Part shown: positions 8,501-17,512 of the stretch, one piece after another
Layout: the number at the start of each line of letters is the position of its first letter
How positions within the stretch are numbered: the first letter of the stretch is position 1
Assembly (NCBI GenBank): GCA_002307175.1
Contig: DBTS01000075.1
Location: forward strand, 1 to 26,281
Length of the DNA stretch: 26,281 nucleotides
Source of the DNA: Rhodocyclaceae bacterium UBA1310
GTDB taxonomy: Bacteria; Pseudomonadota; Gammaproteobacteria; Burkholderiales; Rhodocyclaceae
Direction of reading: 5' to 3'
Made by a program: the position numbers and the translations under genes
Notes under the pieces: generated by a model
Databases searched by the model: none
What the model was told of the DNA's origin: nothing
What the model saw: the letters and a program-made list of their open reading frames with translations, nothing else

Positions 8501-11500
8501 TGGAGCGGACCACCGCCTCCCGCGCAGCGGGCAGCCTGTCGCGCAGCTATTGCTGGATGTGGCCCTGCCCGGTGCTGGCGGTGCTGGCAAGCTGCAGCCT
8601 GGCAGCCCTGAACCCCGGCCAGCTCTGGCTGGCGTCGCCGATTCTGCTGTTGTGGCTGGTAGCACCTGCCATCACATGGTGGTCAGGCCGGCCGCTGCCA
8701 GCCCGGAAACCTTCCCATCTGAGCGTGACGCAGATCGGCTTTCTGCGCGGTGTTGCCCGACGCACCTGGGCTTTCTTCGATGAGTGCGTCGTTGCCGCTC
8801 AGAACTGGCTACCGCCGGACAACTATCAGGAAGACCGCCCAGACCGGCTGGCACTGCGCACCTCCCCCACCAACATGGGGCTGGCACTGCTGGCCAATCT
8901 GGCCGCCCATGACTTCGGCTACATTACCGGAAGCGCAATGCTCGAACGCTGCAAGCAGACACTTGCAGTGATGGGTGAGCTTCAGCGCTATCGGGGGCAC
9001 TTCTTCAACTGGTATGACACGCAGACGCTGCAGCCACTGCAGCCACAATACGTTTCCACCGTTGACAGTGGCAATCTCGCCGGGCATTTGCTGACGCTCG
9101 GCCCCGGACTTTCCGCCCTCGCCGACACCCCTATCCTGCCTGCCCAGTGGCTGGAAGGTTTGCGCGACACCTATCAGCTGTGCAGCGAGACACCGCACGG
9201 CGCTGCCATCACCACCGATAATGCTGCCAGGTTCATGCATGATCTGGCGGATATCGTGAGCCTCCCCCCGCTGAATCTGGCCGCTACCTTCACACGCAGC
9301 CAGCAGTTGGCGACAGAGGCAGAAGCCATGGTGGCGGATGCCGGATCTGGCGAGTGGAACCGGGCACTGCTGCGGCAGACCCGCGAAGCCCACAACGAGC
9401 TGGTCCATTTTGCGCCATGGCTGCTGCTTGAACCAGCCCCCGGCAGTTTGCAGGACGAGATCAGGGACGTGTTCGAATGCCCTGTCCCGACGCTCAGGGA
9501 ACTGGCCGGGCTGGCAGACAGATATTGCCCGGCGCTCGACAGCCGCTACGCAGAAGAAACCGGTGACGCTGCGCGGAAGTGGCTCGCCAGCCTGATGGCG
9601 CAGATCAGACGGGGCAGCGTGAGGGCCAGCGAACAGATGGCGGCCATCGAGAATCTGCGCCAGCGCGCCAATGAACTGGCTCAGTTTGATTACGATTTTC
9701 TGTATGACAATGTGCGCCATCTGCTCTGCATTGGCTACAACGTTGCTGATCGGCGCGCAGACTCGGGCTTCTACGATCTGCTCGCTTCCGAGGCCCGCCT
9801 GGGCTATTTCGTTGGCATTGCCCAGGGAAAGCTGCCACAGGAAAGCTGGTTTGCACTGGGCCGCCTCCTCGCCGGCTCACATGGCGAGCCGACCCTGCTG
9901 TCGTGGAGCGGCTCGATGTTCGAATATCTGATGCCGCTGCTGGTGATGCCGATGTTTGACAACACCCTCCTCGACCAGACCTGCCAGGGCGCCGTATCGA
10001 GACAGATTGACTACGGGAATTTGCGCGGTGTGGCCTGGGGAGTCTCCGAATCCGGCTACAACGCCATGGATCTGCAGAGCAACTTCCAGTACCACGCCTT
10101 TGGTGTGCCCGGCCTGGGGCTCAAGCGCGGGCTTGCCGAAGATCTGGTCATCGCGCCCTACGCCTCGGTGCTTGCCCTGATGGTGGCGCCGGCCCCGGCA
10201 TGCGCCAATCTGCAACGCCTGGCCGATGAACATACGCTGGGCGAATTCGGTTTCTTTGAAGCCATTGATCACACCCCGGTGCGCCAGCGCCTCGGCCAAA
10301 CCAGCACGCTCATCAAATCTTTCATGGCCCATCACCAGGGCATGAGCCTGCTGGCAATCGCCAGCGTGCTGCTGAATCAGCCCATGCAGCGCCGCTTTGC
10401 CACCGACCGGCAGTTCCAGGCCACACTCTTGCTGCTGCAGGAACGCATTCCCAAGGCAAGCTCCGCCCTGTTGCGCCTGAATCGGCATTTTGATGCCAGC
10501 TCCACGCCTTCCGACCAGGCGCCAAGCCGCATCTTCAACCAGACACAGACGGCCACCTCCGAAGTCCAGTTGCTTTCTAATGGCCGCTATCACGTCATGG
10601 TGACAAATGCCGGCGGCGGATACAGCCGCTGGAAAGACCTTGCCGTCACCCGCTGGCATGAAGATGGCACACGTGACAGCCAGGGCGCCTTCTGCTTCAT
10701 CCGCGACATCGAGAGCAACAAGGTGTGGTCGAACACCGTGCAGCCCTCACGCACCCGCCCGGATTCATACTCCGTCGTTTTCTCCGAAGGACGCGCAGAT
10801 TTTCATCGCATGGATATCGTGGGGAACGGTGATACGTATGAAACGCATACCGAGATTGTCGTATCCCCGGAAGATGACATTGAACTTAGGCGCATCAAGA
10901 TTACGAACTGTTCCGACCTGCGCCGAGAAATCGAAGTCACCAGCTATGCCGAGATAATCATCGCCTCTGCCCCGGAAGATGCCTCCCACCCGGCCTTCAG
11001 CAATCTGTTCGTGCACACCGAAATTCTCGCTGACCGCCGGGCCATCCTGTACACACGCAGGCCGCGCTCGGTCGGGCAGCAGGTGCCCTGGGCCTTTAAC
11101 CTGATGATCGTGCACGGCGCCAGCAGCGACAACATCTCTTTTGAAACAGACCGACTGAAATTCATCGGCCGTGGCCATGACATCAGTAACCCCGCCGCCA
11201 TGGCCCACCCCGGCAGGCTCTCCGACAGCCAGGGCGCCGTGCTCGACCCGGCAGCAGCAATCCGCCGCCGCATCGTACTGGAACCCGAACAATCGGTGAC
11301 AATTGATCTGGTGCTGGGGGCAGCGGAAACCCGTGAAGCGGCGCTGCTGCTGATCGACAAATACCAGGATCTGCATCTCGCGGACCGCGTGTTTGATCTG
11401 GCCTGGACGCACAGCCAGGTGGCCTTGCGCCAGCTCAACGCGAGCGAATCGGATGCGCAGATCTACTCGCGCCTCGCGGGATTTGTGATTCATGCCAACA

Positions 11501-14400
11501 GCTACCTGCGCGCCGACGCCAGCATTCTGGCCAAAAACCAGCGCGGCCAGCAGGGCCTGTGGGGGTATGCCATTTCCGGTGACCTGCCTATCGTACTGCT
11601 GCAGATCGCTGATGGCGCCAATATCGATCTGGCCCAGCAGATGATCCAGGCTCACGCATACTGGCGGCTCAAGGGGCTGGCCGTGGATCTGGTGATCTGG
11701 AATGAGGATCGCGCCGGATATCGTCAGCGCCTGCAGGAACAGATCACGCGCCTGATTGCATCGGGCATCGAGGCGATTGTGATAGACAGGCCGGGGGGCA
11801 TCTTTGTACGCACCGCCGACCAGATCTCCAATGAGGACCGCATTCTCTTCCAGTCGGTTGCCCGCATCGTCATCAATGACCAGCTCGGTACCCTGGCCGA
11901 GCAGGCTGAGCACCGGGCACTCGCCGAGATCCAGCCACCACGCTTCATCGCCAGCAAAGCCCTGCGTACGGAAAACAGCAACGAGGCGCCCTGGAAACCA
12001 GACACGCTGATTCTCGCCAACAAGCTCGGCGGTTTCAGCACAGACGGAACTGAATACATAATCAGGCTGGCACCTGGCGTCACGACTCCGGCACCCTGGG
12101 TCAACGTGCTGGCGAACCCACAGTTCGGCACCATTGTTTCCGAACGTGGAAGTGCCTACACCTGGGCGGAGAACGCCCACGAGTTCCGCCTGAGCCCCTG
12201 GCACAACGACCCGGTCTGCGACCCCAGCGGCGAGGCCATCTATCTGCGCGACGAGGAGACCGGCCACGTCTGGTCGCCCACGCCCTACCCTGCCGGCGCT
12301 GAACTCGGCTACAGCATCCGCCACGGCTTTGGCTACAGCGTTTTCGAGACCGTCTGCAATGGCATCTGCTCCGAGCTGACCATATTCGTGGCGCCAGACG
12401 CCTCGGTCAAATTTTCTCTCCTCAACCTGCATAACGGTTCAACGCGTACGCGCCACATCTCTGCCACCGCCTATGTCGAATGGGTTCTCGGTGAGTTGCG
12501 CGAAAAAACCGCCATGCACATCATGACTGAGGTTGATCCGCGCACCGGGGCCCTGTACGCACGCAACCCCTACAGCACGGAATTTTCCAGGCATGTCGCC
12601 TTCCTTGATGTGGATGATCCGGCACGCAGCCTGAGCGGGGACCGCACCGAGTTCATTGGCCGCAATGGCAGCCTGCAACAACCGGCAGCGATGCGGCGCA
12701 CACGCCTCTCTGGCAAGGTTGGAGCGGGGATAGACCCATGCGCGGCAATGCAGACCAGCTTCACGCTGGTGGCAGGTGAGACCCGTGAAATTGTCTTCCG
12801 CCTGGGGCTGGGCACTGATGATGCCGCAGCCACCGCGCTGGTACAGCGCTTCCGCGGCGTAGGCGCAGCACACAGAACCCTCGCCAGCGTGCGCGGGCAA
12901 TGGCAGGAAATCCTGGGGGCCGTTCAGGTACGCACACCAGACCCTGCCCTCAATGTGCTCGTCAATGGCTGGCTCCCCTATCAGACACTGGCTTGCCGCT
13001 GCTGGGCGCGCAGTGGCTATTACCAGTCTGGTGGCGCCTTCGGGTTTCGCGATCAGCTGCAAGACATGATGGCAATGGTACACAGCCGCCCCGACCTGCT
13101 CCGCGAGCATCTGCTGTGCAGCGCCAGTCGGCAGTTCCGCGAAGGTGATGTGCAACACTGGTGGCACCCGCCTTCTGGCCAGGGCGTACGCACCCGCTGC
13201 TCGGACGACTATCTGTGGCTGCCATTGGCGGTTTGCCGCTACATTACCTGCACCGGCGACCGCGCCATCCTCGACAAGCCCATCCACTTCCTGGAAGGCC
13301 CGGCCGTCAATCCGGAAGAGGATTCTTATTACGACCGCCCCGCGCGCTCGGCGGAAGCGGAAAGCCTCTACCAGCACTGCGTGCTGGCGGTGCGCCACGG
13401 CCTGAATTTCGGCGAACACGGCCTGCCCCTGATGGGATCGGGTGACTGGAATGACGGCATGAGCCGCGTAGGCATCCACGGCAAGGGCGAAAGCGTGTGG
13501 CTGGGGTTCTTCCTATGCACCGTGCTCGAACAGTTTGCAGCATTGGCACGCACTTACGAAGACACCGAGTTTGCCAGCGTCTGTGATAACGAACGCGGCA
13601 AACTACGCAAAAACCTTGAAAGCCATGCCTGGGATGGCGCCTGGTACCTCCGCGCCTGGTTTGACGATGGCACGCCCCTGGGCTCCGCTGCCAACACGGA
13701 ATGCCAGATAGATTCACTGCCGCAAAGCTGGGCTGTGCTATCCGGTGCGACCAACATGGAACGTTGCCGGGCTGCCATGGATTCTGTGCAGGACAGGCTG
13801 GTACATTCCGATCAGGGGCTGGTACAGGTGCTCGACCCGCCATTCGATGTCTCGGCGCATGACCCCGGATACATTCAGGGATACGCTCCGGGCATACGCG
13901 AGAACGGCGGACAATACACCCACGCTGCGATCTGGGCTGCCATGGCGTTTGCCGGCCTGGGGGATAACAAGCGGGCCTGGGAAGTGACGAACCTGATCAA
14001 CCCCATCAAGCACTCACTCAGTGCTGAAGCGTGCGCCCGCTACAGGGTGGAGCCATACATCATGACCGCCGATGTCTATGCCGGTGCACCGCACACAGGA
14101 AAGGGTGGCTGGAGCTGGTACACCGGCTCCGCCGGCTGGATGTACCGGCTGGTGGTGGAATCCCTGCTCGGCCTGCACCGCGAGGGCAATCGTCTGCGGC
14201 TGGCCCCATGCCTTCCGGAAGATTGGAAGACCTTTGAGATGGACTACAGATTCCTCACCAGCACCTATCACATCCGTATAGCAAAAATGCCGGAAAGTGG
14301 TACTGCGCCCTGGATCGCCGTAGACGGGGCCATACAGGAGGGCATGATCGTTCCGCTTTCGGATGCGCATCGGGAATACCAGGTGGAGGTTTATCTCTGA
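5548..14400 (+). CDS. ndvB: Cyclic beta-1,2-glucan synthase (NdvB/ChvB/Cgs type), 2950 aa
   Basis: A giant inner-membrane enzyme that makes cyclic beta-1,2-glucan from UDP-glucose. The order fits the family: an N-terminal cytosolic region; membrane segments near 453-473 and 482-513; a GT84 glycosyltransferase with DTD at 678-680 and the RRQRW motif at 823-827; more membrane segments at about 872-916 and 1002-1047; a middle glycoamylase-like domain, about 1090-1620 (ESWFALGR, SWSGSMFEYLMPLLV, HHQGMSLL), of the type now known as the GH189 cyclising transglycosylase; and a C-terminal GH94 phosphorylase with its sandwich domains (about 1650-2420) and catalytic barrel (DWNDGM at 2633-2638, GGWSWYTGSAGWMYR near 2853). 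The family is about 2800-2900 residues, so this one is full length. The start is uncertain: ATG 5548 lacks a ribosome site, and TTG 5632 (residue 29), with GGAG about 11 bases upstream, is an alternative closer to the conserved N-terminus. No ChvA/NdvA-type exporter is nearby. Confidence 0.95.
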   Translation: MSFIQDCCGPIRPLPYLVNLRSQQEYCQLSINTWLTGAFRKITAVLRSRRLPWEPNDEKPPLRSELFSADQMEQHGKTLAAQHSVARGKTPDPLLARLAENEIALVGVCNILTETIASNNRIAPAGEWLLDNFYLIEEQIHTAKKHLPKGYSRELPRLVSGPSAGLPRVYDIALHVVSHGDGRIDTDGLMRFVAAYQTVTSLQLGELWAIPIMLRLAAIENLRRVGMQIAVSLSQRNLANIWADRMTQIAERDPKGLILVIADMARSNPPIVSAFVAELSRRLQGHGAALALPLTWIEQRLLESGQTIEQLIQAENQQQAGDQVSISNTIGSLQVLGAMDWREFVEALSIVEQTLHDDPCGVYPRMDFATRDQYRHAVEQIARKALLTEHALAQQVVALAREALALPGTETGRSGHVGFYLVGKGRRILEQQIHLRPSRLEMIKRAALRHAMPIYLVGIAAITGLVTFGLISRSGIEQMSPWWFAVFAMLMLCVAGQLAVTLSNWLATLAVVPRILPKMDYSLGIPEHSRTLVAVPCMLNTVAGVKALIEALEVRFLANRDACLHFCLLTDYLDATEQSLPGDAELLAEASNGITELNKKYSTNTDLLRGDVFFLFHRNRHWNASEQCWMGHERKRGKLAALNALLRARADPDPEHEFACVLGNTANLQNVKYVITLDTDTQLPRNTARQIAGTIAHPLNRPVYDEHLRRIVDGYGILQPRIAISLPGTNRSHYARLYGADSGIDPYTRAVSDVYQDMFGEGSFIGKGIYDVDAFEQTLGKRFPDNRILSHDLLEGCYVRAGLLSDVQLYEDYPISYHADVSRRQRWVRGDWQLVSWLGHRVPDNDCETAARHSQKTPLSFLSQWKLFDNLRRSLVPTALLLLLLLGWIMLPRSSLATLWVIGVILTPMLCAATLDAFRIPEEVLLRQHLHESGKTLRRQLILLAFELACLPHEAYFSLAAIARTLWRTVVSHQHLLEWNPSSEVERTTASRAAGSLSRSYCWMWPCPVLAVLASCSLAALNPGQLWLASPILLLWLVAPAITWWSGRPLPARKPSHLSVTQIGFLRGVARRTWAFFDECVVAAQNWLPPDNYQEDRPDRLALRTSPTNMGLALLANLAAHDFGYITGSAMLERCKQTLAVMGELQRYRGHFFNWYDTQTLQPLQPQYVSTVDSGNLAGHLLTLGPGLSALADTPILPAQWLEGLRDTYQLCSETPHGAAITTDNAARFMHDLADIVSLPPLNLAATFTRSQQLATEAEAMVADAGSGEWNRALLRQTREAHNELVHFAPWLLLEPAPGSLQDEIRDVFECPVPTLRELAGLADRYCPALDSRYAEETGDAARKWLASLMAQIRRGSVRASEQMAAIENLRQRANELAQFDYDFLYDNVRHLLCIGYNVADRRADSGFYDLLASEARLGYFVGIAQGKLPQESWFALGRLLAGSHGEPTLLSWSGSMFEYLMPLLVMPMFDNTLLDQTCQGAVSRQIDYGNLRGVAWGVSESGYNAMDLQSNFQYHAFGVPGLGLKRGLAEDLVIAPYASVLALMVAPAPACANLQRLADEHTLGEFGFFEAIDHTPVRQRLGQTSTLIKSFMAHHQGMSLLAIASVLLNQPMQRRFATDRQFQATLLLLQERIPKASSALLRLNRHFDASSTPSDQAPSRIFNQTQTATSEVQLLSNGRYHVMVTNAGGGYSRWKDLAVTRWHEDGTRDSQGAFCFIRDIESNKVWSNTVQPSRTRPDSYSVVFSEGRADFHRMDIVGNGDTYETHTEIVVSPEDDIELRRIKITNCSDLRREIEVTSYAEIIIASAPEDASHPAFSNLFVHTEILADRRAILYTRRPRSVGQQVPWAFNLMIVHGASSDNISFETDRLKFIGRGHDISNPAAMAHPGRLSDSQGAVLDPAAAIRRRIVLEPEQSVTIDLVLGAAETREAALLLIDKYQDLHLADRVFDLAWTHSQVALRQLNASESDAQIYSRLAGFVIHANSYLRADASILAKNQRGQQGLWGYAISGDLPIVLLQIADGANIDLAQQMIQAHAYWRLKGLAVDLVIWNEDRAGYRQRLQEQITRLIASGIEAIVIDRPGGIFVRTADQISNEDRILFQSVARIVINDQLGTLAEQAEHRALAEIQPPRFIASKALRTENSNEAPWKPDTLILANKLGGFSTDGTEYIIRLAPGVTTPAPWVNVLANPQFGTIVSERGSAYTWAENAHEFRLSPWHNDPVCDPSGEAIYLRDEETGHVWSPTPYPAGAELGYSIRHGFGYSVFETVCNGICSELTIFVAPDASVKFSLLNLHNGSTRTRHISATAYVEWVLGELREKTAMHIMTEVDPRTGALYARNPYSTEFSRHVAFLDVDDPARSLSGDRTEFIGRNGSLQQPAAMRRTRLSGKVGAGIDPCAAMQTSFTLVAGETREIVFRLGLGTDDAAATALVQRFRGVGAAHRTLASVRGQWQEILGAVQVRTPDPALNVLVNGWLPYQTLACRCWARSGYYQSGGAFGFRDQLQDMMAMVHSRPDLLREHLLCSASRQFREGDVQHWWHPPSGQGVRTRCSDDYLWLPLAVCRYITCTGDRAILDKPIHFLEGPAVNPEEDSYYDRPARSAEAESLYQHCVLAVRHGLNFGEHGLPLMGSGDWNDGMSRVGIHGKGESVWLGFFLCTVLEQFAALARTYEDTEFASVCDNERGKLRKNLESHAWDGAWYLRAWFDDGTPLGSAANTECQIDSLPQSWAVLSGATNMERCRAAMDSVQDRLVHSDQGLVQVLDPPFDVSAHDPGYIQGYAPGIRENGGQYTHAAIWAAMAFAGLGDNKRAWEVTNLINPIKHSLSAEACARYRVEPYIMTADVYAGAPHTGKGGWSWYTGSAGWMYRLVVESLLGLHREGNRLRLAPCLPEDWKTFEMDYRFLTSTYHIRIAKMPESGTAPWIAVDGAIQEGMIVPLSDAHREYQVEVYL

Positions 14401-14424
14401 CTCTGCACGAATTTTCCGGCAGAG
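14401..14424. terminator. Small hairpin directly after the glucan synthase stop
   Basis: CTCTGC (14401-14406) pairs with GCAGAG (14419-14424) across a 12-base loop containing ATTTTCC. The stem is only six pairs with no T-tract, so it is a weak candidate. Confidence 0.25.
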
Positions 14425-14448
14425 AGACAAAGAACAGATGCTCAGCCA

Positions 14449-14472
14449 CCCCGCCAAACAAATCCGGCGGGG
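14449..14472. terminator. GC-rich hairpin between convergent ends
   Basis: CCCCGCC (14449-14455) pairs with GGCGGGG (14466-14472) across the loop AAACAAATCC. It lies in the 80-base gap between the convergent stops of the glucan synthase and the gene at 14481. It has no T-tract on either side but is well placed as a bidirectional terminator. Confidence 0.5.
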
Positions 14473-14480
14473 CGTCTGGC

Positions 14481-17267
14481 TTACTTTGCTGAACCTGCCA
14501 ATTTCAACTTAACGCCATTGGCATCAATGACATTGAACTCGGTGAGCTGGCTAAGCCGCTCGGAAATTTCCGGCGGTATCTGCTGCCCCGGTAAGGGCTG
14601 GGTTTCGAGATAGACCCAGGGCCCGTCGATATGCCGTACTTTGGCCCAGGTCTGCTTGTCTCCACGCTTGACGCGCACAAAGTAGCGATAGTTCGGGCGC
14701 ACCTTGAAGAGTCCCGAGAAGCGCCGTTGCATGGGAGTGAGTTCGCGCCCCAGCAACGCCTTCTGCTCTTCGAACAGCGCGGTGATGGAGTCCCCCCCGA
14801 ATCGGCCGCTCTCGATCTGCCGGATCACCCGGCTCACCGGGAAAACACCGTTTTCCTGGTTGTAGCGGATGCACAGATCGCCCTTGTAAAGCGCCCATTC
14901 ACCGCCGAAGCGGCGCTGCACGCATTCGCCAAGAAAGCTGGCCAGCACCAGCGCCGGCCCCAGATTATCAGTCTTGGCACCCGTCTTGTGCATGAACTCG
15001 GCCATTTCATCGAGCAAATGCACTGCATCTTCATCAAAATCGAGTTCCCGCTGCAGCAGTGCGCGTGCCAGCTGGCGACAATTTTCGATGTTTTGGGCGA
15101 TGGATTCCCTTTGCTCCTCCGACAAATGCTCCCAGGGCGGCATCCAGGGGCTCTGCACCGCAGCTGCAGCGTCGGGTACCAGGGGTTCTACGGCAACAGC
15201 CACTTCCGGCTCCAGCGCGGGAGTTGGCCGGTTAACGACGGAGGCAGGTTCTGGCTGAACTGCAAGGGCGGGCCCTTCGTCAGCCAGCGCAGCGGCTTCG
15301 CTGGCTGACAGCGTTTCTCCCACCCCATCCTCCACAGATGCCTCTGCCGACACCGCACCGGCATCTTCACTGACTGCCTCTGCTTTAGCGCCAGACTCGG
15401 GCAGGGTCAATTCAATCTCCGGCAGGCCGACTCCCGCTGTATTCAGGGTTTCCGGAAGGGCCTCCGGTGCGGATGCTGTCACGGCGGGCACAAAAGGCAC
15501 CGTTTCAGCTTCCGGTGCCACACCCTCTGCAGTCAGCGGGAAGGTCAGTTCGATATCGGGCAGTTGCAGGTGATCCGCTATGGCTGCGGACACTGGTCCG
15601 ATCACGATACTGGCTGCCGGAGCAGCTTCCTCTGCCGGTTGCGCTGCTGGCGACGTTTCGGCAAAAACGGCAGGCAGGACAATTTCGATCTCCAGCAACA
15701 CCTTGGCCGGCTCGGCTTCGGGCTGCACACTGGCATGCACCTCAGAAGGCACCACAACATCTGCCATAGCGGACACAGGCTCAGCCTTAGGCTCGGGCTC
15801 AGCTGCAGGCGGAAGCTGTACCTCGATTGCAGGCAGCGTTTCGAGAATCGCCAGAGGAGCTTCCTCAGCCACTTCTGACACCGGCTGCACAGGGGCAGCC
15901 TCGGGCGGCAGGCTCTCTTCAGCACCCGCTGGGGCAAATGAGACCCCCTGCGGCAATGCAGGACCTGGCCCGACAGGCTCGGGGAAATCCAGATCAAGAT
16001 CCAGCGCAGCCGGCAGTTCAACGGGTTTTGCCAGTACCAGCTCCACTGCAGGCGCGCTCACGGATGCAGGCACTACCGACTCCTGTTGCGGGTCACCCAT
16101 GTCCAGATCAAGGTCAAGATCAAGCACGAGTGAAGCCGCAGGTGAAGCTTCCACCGGCTTCAACTCATCAACGCCCGGCGCTGCAACGTCAGCCAGTTGC
16201 GGCGACGGCGCGGCCAGATCCAGTTCGAGATCCAGCACAGGGGACAGCGCCTGTGGCAGTTTGGCAGCCAACGGTTTCACACTGAGCGGCGTAAGCACCG
16301 GCAGAGGCGCGGCAGGGGCAGCGGGCGCCTGGATCTGCGGTGCCGGAACAGGCTTGGGAGCTGCCGGTGCAGGCCTGATTTCCGCCACCGGAGGCTTGGG
16401 TGCAGGCGCAGCAGGTGCCCTGGGCTGAGGTGTGGGCACAACTTGCGGGGCCGGGGCTGCCGGCTTTGCCTGGGTGCGGGTTTCCTGCTGCACAGCAGTC
16501 TGGACTGGCGCAGGTGAAACGGGCGCTGCGGGTGCGGATGCGGCAGGCGTGGTTGTTTTTGCAACTGCAGCAGCAGGCTGCGGCAGGTAGCCCGGCGCGA
16601 GCGGAATCGCCTCGTAGCCGGTATCGGTCTGCACGAGGTTGCAGGTATCCAGCTGCGCCAGCAGATCGAGCCAGGCACGCGCCTCCTCGGGCGAGCGCTC
16701 CCAGCGCTGGAAGGCATTGGCAGGCAAAATACCCGCCGCCAGCGCGGCCCGGTTGAGATCAGCCCCCACATGCGGGTTGATCCGCGCCAGACGCTGCTTG
16801 GCTTCCAGCGAAGGGGCGCCAAAGCCAACGGCGGAGGCAAGCGCTTCGGTACTGAGCTTGACATCATCAAGCAGCAGCACTTCGGTGGCGTCAATGGTCA
16901 GGAAGTCAAGCTTGAGGGTATCCAGTGCAGCCATGGCTTCACGCCAATGCAGACCTCCAATTTCCGCATCCCCGGCGAGAATCTCGAATACCGGGCGCGA
17001 GCGCGCCAGACGCTCCTTGGCTTCCTTGACCGAGGTGCTCGGATTGAGGAAGGAATATTTGCCAAGCAGATACTTCTGCTCGCCATTGATGATCTGCGGG
17101 TTGGAAAACGTGAGCGTGCAGGGCCGCAGATCGGATTCATCGAACATGCACAGCCAGGCCAGCGGAATCCGGTAGGGAACCTCGGCCACCACGAACCATT
17201 GACCACGAATTGCGGAAATGTCGCTCACGCGAGTGGGCGTATTGAGGAGGAAAGCACTGTTTGGCAT
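14481..17267 (-). CDS. Large unrecognised protein with Pro/Ala-rich linker and repeated acidic LDLDLD-type motifs, 928 aa
   Basis: Start ATG 17265-17267 is taken because the protein then begins MPNSAFLLNTPTRVSDISAI, with no signal peptide; the ribosome site is weak. Three regions are visible. Residues 1 to about 225 look folded, with Trp/Leu-rich strands and Arg-rich helices. Residues about 225-700 form a Pro/Ala/Val-rich linker studded with short alternating hydrophobic-acidic motifs: LDLELDL, LVLDLDLDLDM, LDLDLDF, IEVQLP, LEIEIVLP, IELTFP and IELTLP. Residues about 705-928 look folded again, with a helical start (EEQRESIAQNIENCRQL) and a block GPALVLASFLGECVQRRFGGEW leading to VFPVSRVIRQIESG. 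The last block resembles, by pattern only, DUF3806-like domains. Probably cytosolic. It is not FimV: there is no LysM or membrane segment. Function unknown. Confidence 0.75.
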   Translation of the reverse strand: MPNSAFLLNTPTRVSDISAIRGQWFVVAEVPYRIPLAWLCMFDESDLRPCTLTFSNPQIINGEQKYLLGKYSFLNPSTSVKEAKERLARSRPVFEILAGDAEIGGLHWREAMAALDTLKLDFLTIDATEVLLLDDVKLSTEALASAVGFGAPSLEAKQRLARINPHVGADLNRAALAAGILPANAFQRWERSPEEARAWLDLLAQLDTCNLVQTDTGYEAIPLAPGYLPQPAAAVAKTTTPAASAPAAPVSPAPVQTAVQQETRTQAKPAAPAPQVVPTPQPRAPAAPAPKPPVAEIRPAPAAPKPVPAPQIQAPAAPAAPLPVLTPLSVKPLAAKLPQALSPVLDLELDLAAPSPQLADVAAPGVDELKPVEASPAASLVLDLDLDLDMGDPQQESVVPASVSAPAVELVLAKPVELPAALDLDLDFPEPVGPGPALPQGVSFAPAGAEESLPPEAAPVQPVSEVAEEAPLAILETLPAIEVQLPPAAEPEPKAEPVSAMADVVVPSEVHASVQPEAEPAKVLLEIEIVLPAVFAETSPAAQPAEEAAPAASIVIGPVSAAIADHLQLPDIELTFPLTAEGVAPEAETVPFVPAVTASAPEALPETLNTAGVGLPEIELTLPESGAKAEAVSEDAGAVSAEASVEDGVGETLSASEAAALADEGPALAVQPEPASVVNRPTPALEPEVAVAVEPLVPDAAAAVQSPWMPPWEHLSEEQRESIAQNIENCRQLARALLQRELDFDEDAVHLLDEMAEFMHKTGAKTDNLGPALVLASFLGECVQRRFGGEWALYKGDLCIRYNQENGVFPVSRVIRQIESGRFGGDSITALFEEQKALLGRELTPMQRRFSGLFKVRPNYRYFVRVKRGDKQTWAKVRHIDGPWVYLETQPLPGQQIPPEISERLSQLTEFNVIDANGVKLKLAGSAK

Positions 17268-17512
17268 TGTCTTACTCGAAGAACTAACGAGTCGGCCAGC
17301 TCCCGCAAACTGCAGCAAGATCTGGTTCAGGCGATTATTCAGTACGCTTCAGCGGCGCGTCACCAGGAAAAGCAGCAAGCGCCTCTCCCACTTGCCATTT
17401 TCCATCATCCTGACCGCCTTGGGTACAGGATTCCGGCGGAATGGCGGAAGAAGCGCGGCCCCTGTGCAAAGCACTGAAACGGCACGGCAGCATTCTCCGG
17501 CTCACGCTGCGT

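Noticed and set aside
10765..12432. Minus-strand open frame of 555 codons inside the glucan synthase gene
   Set aside because: It is an antisense shadow: the plus strand encodes conserved glucan synthase domains throughout, and GC-rich codon use commonly leaves such long empty frames.
15580..16428. Plus-strand open frame of 282 codons rich in Ser/Gly/Ala/Thr, resembling a low-complexity surface protein
   Set aside because: It is the antisense of the Pro/Ala-rich linker of the 928-residue protein; the low complexity is a mirror of that linker's codons.
14481..17267. Possible FimV-type polar protein because of acidic repeats
   Set aside because: No LysM domain, signal peptide, membrane segment or C-terminal FimV TPR is present.
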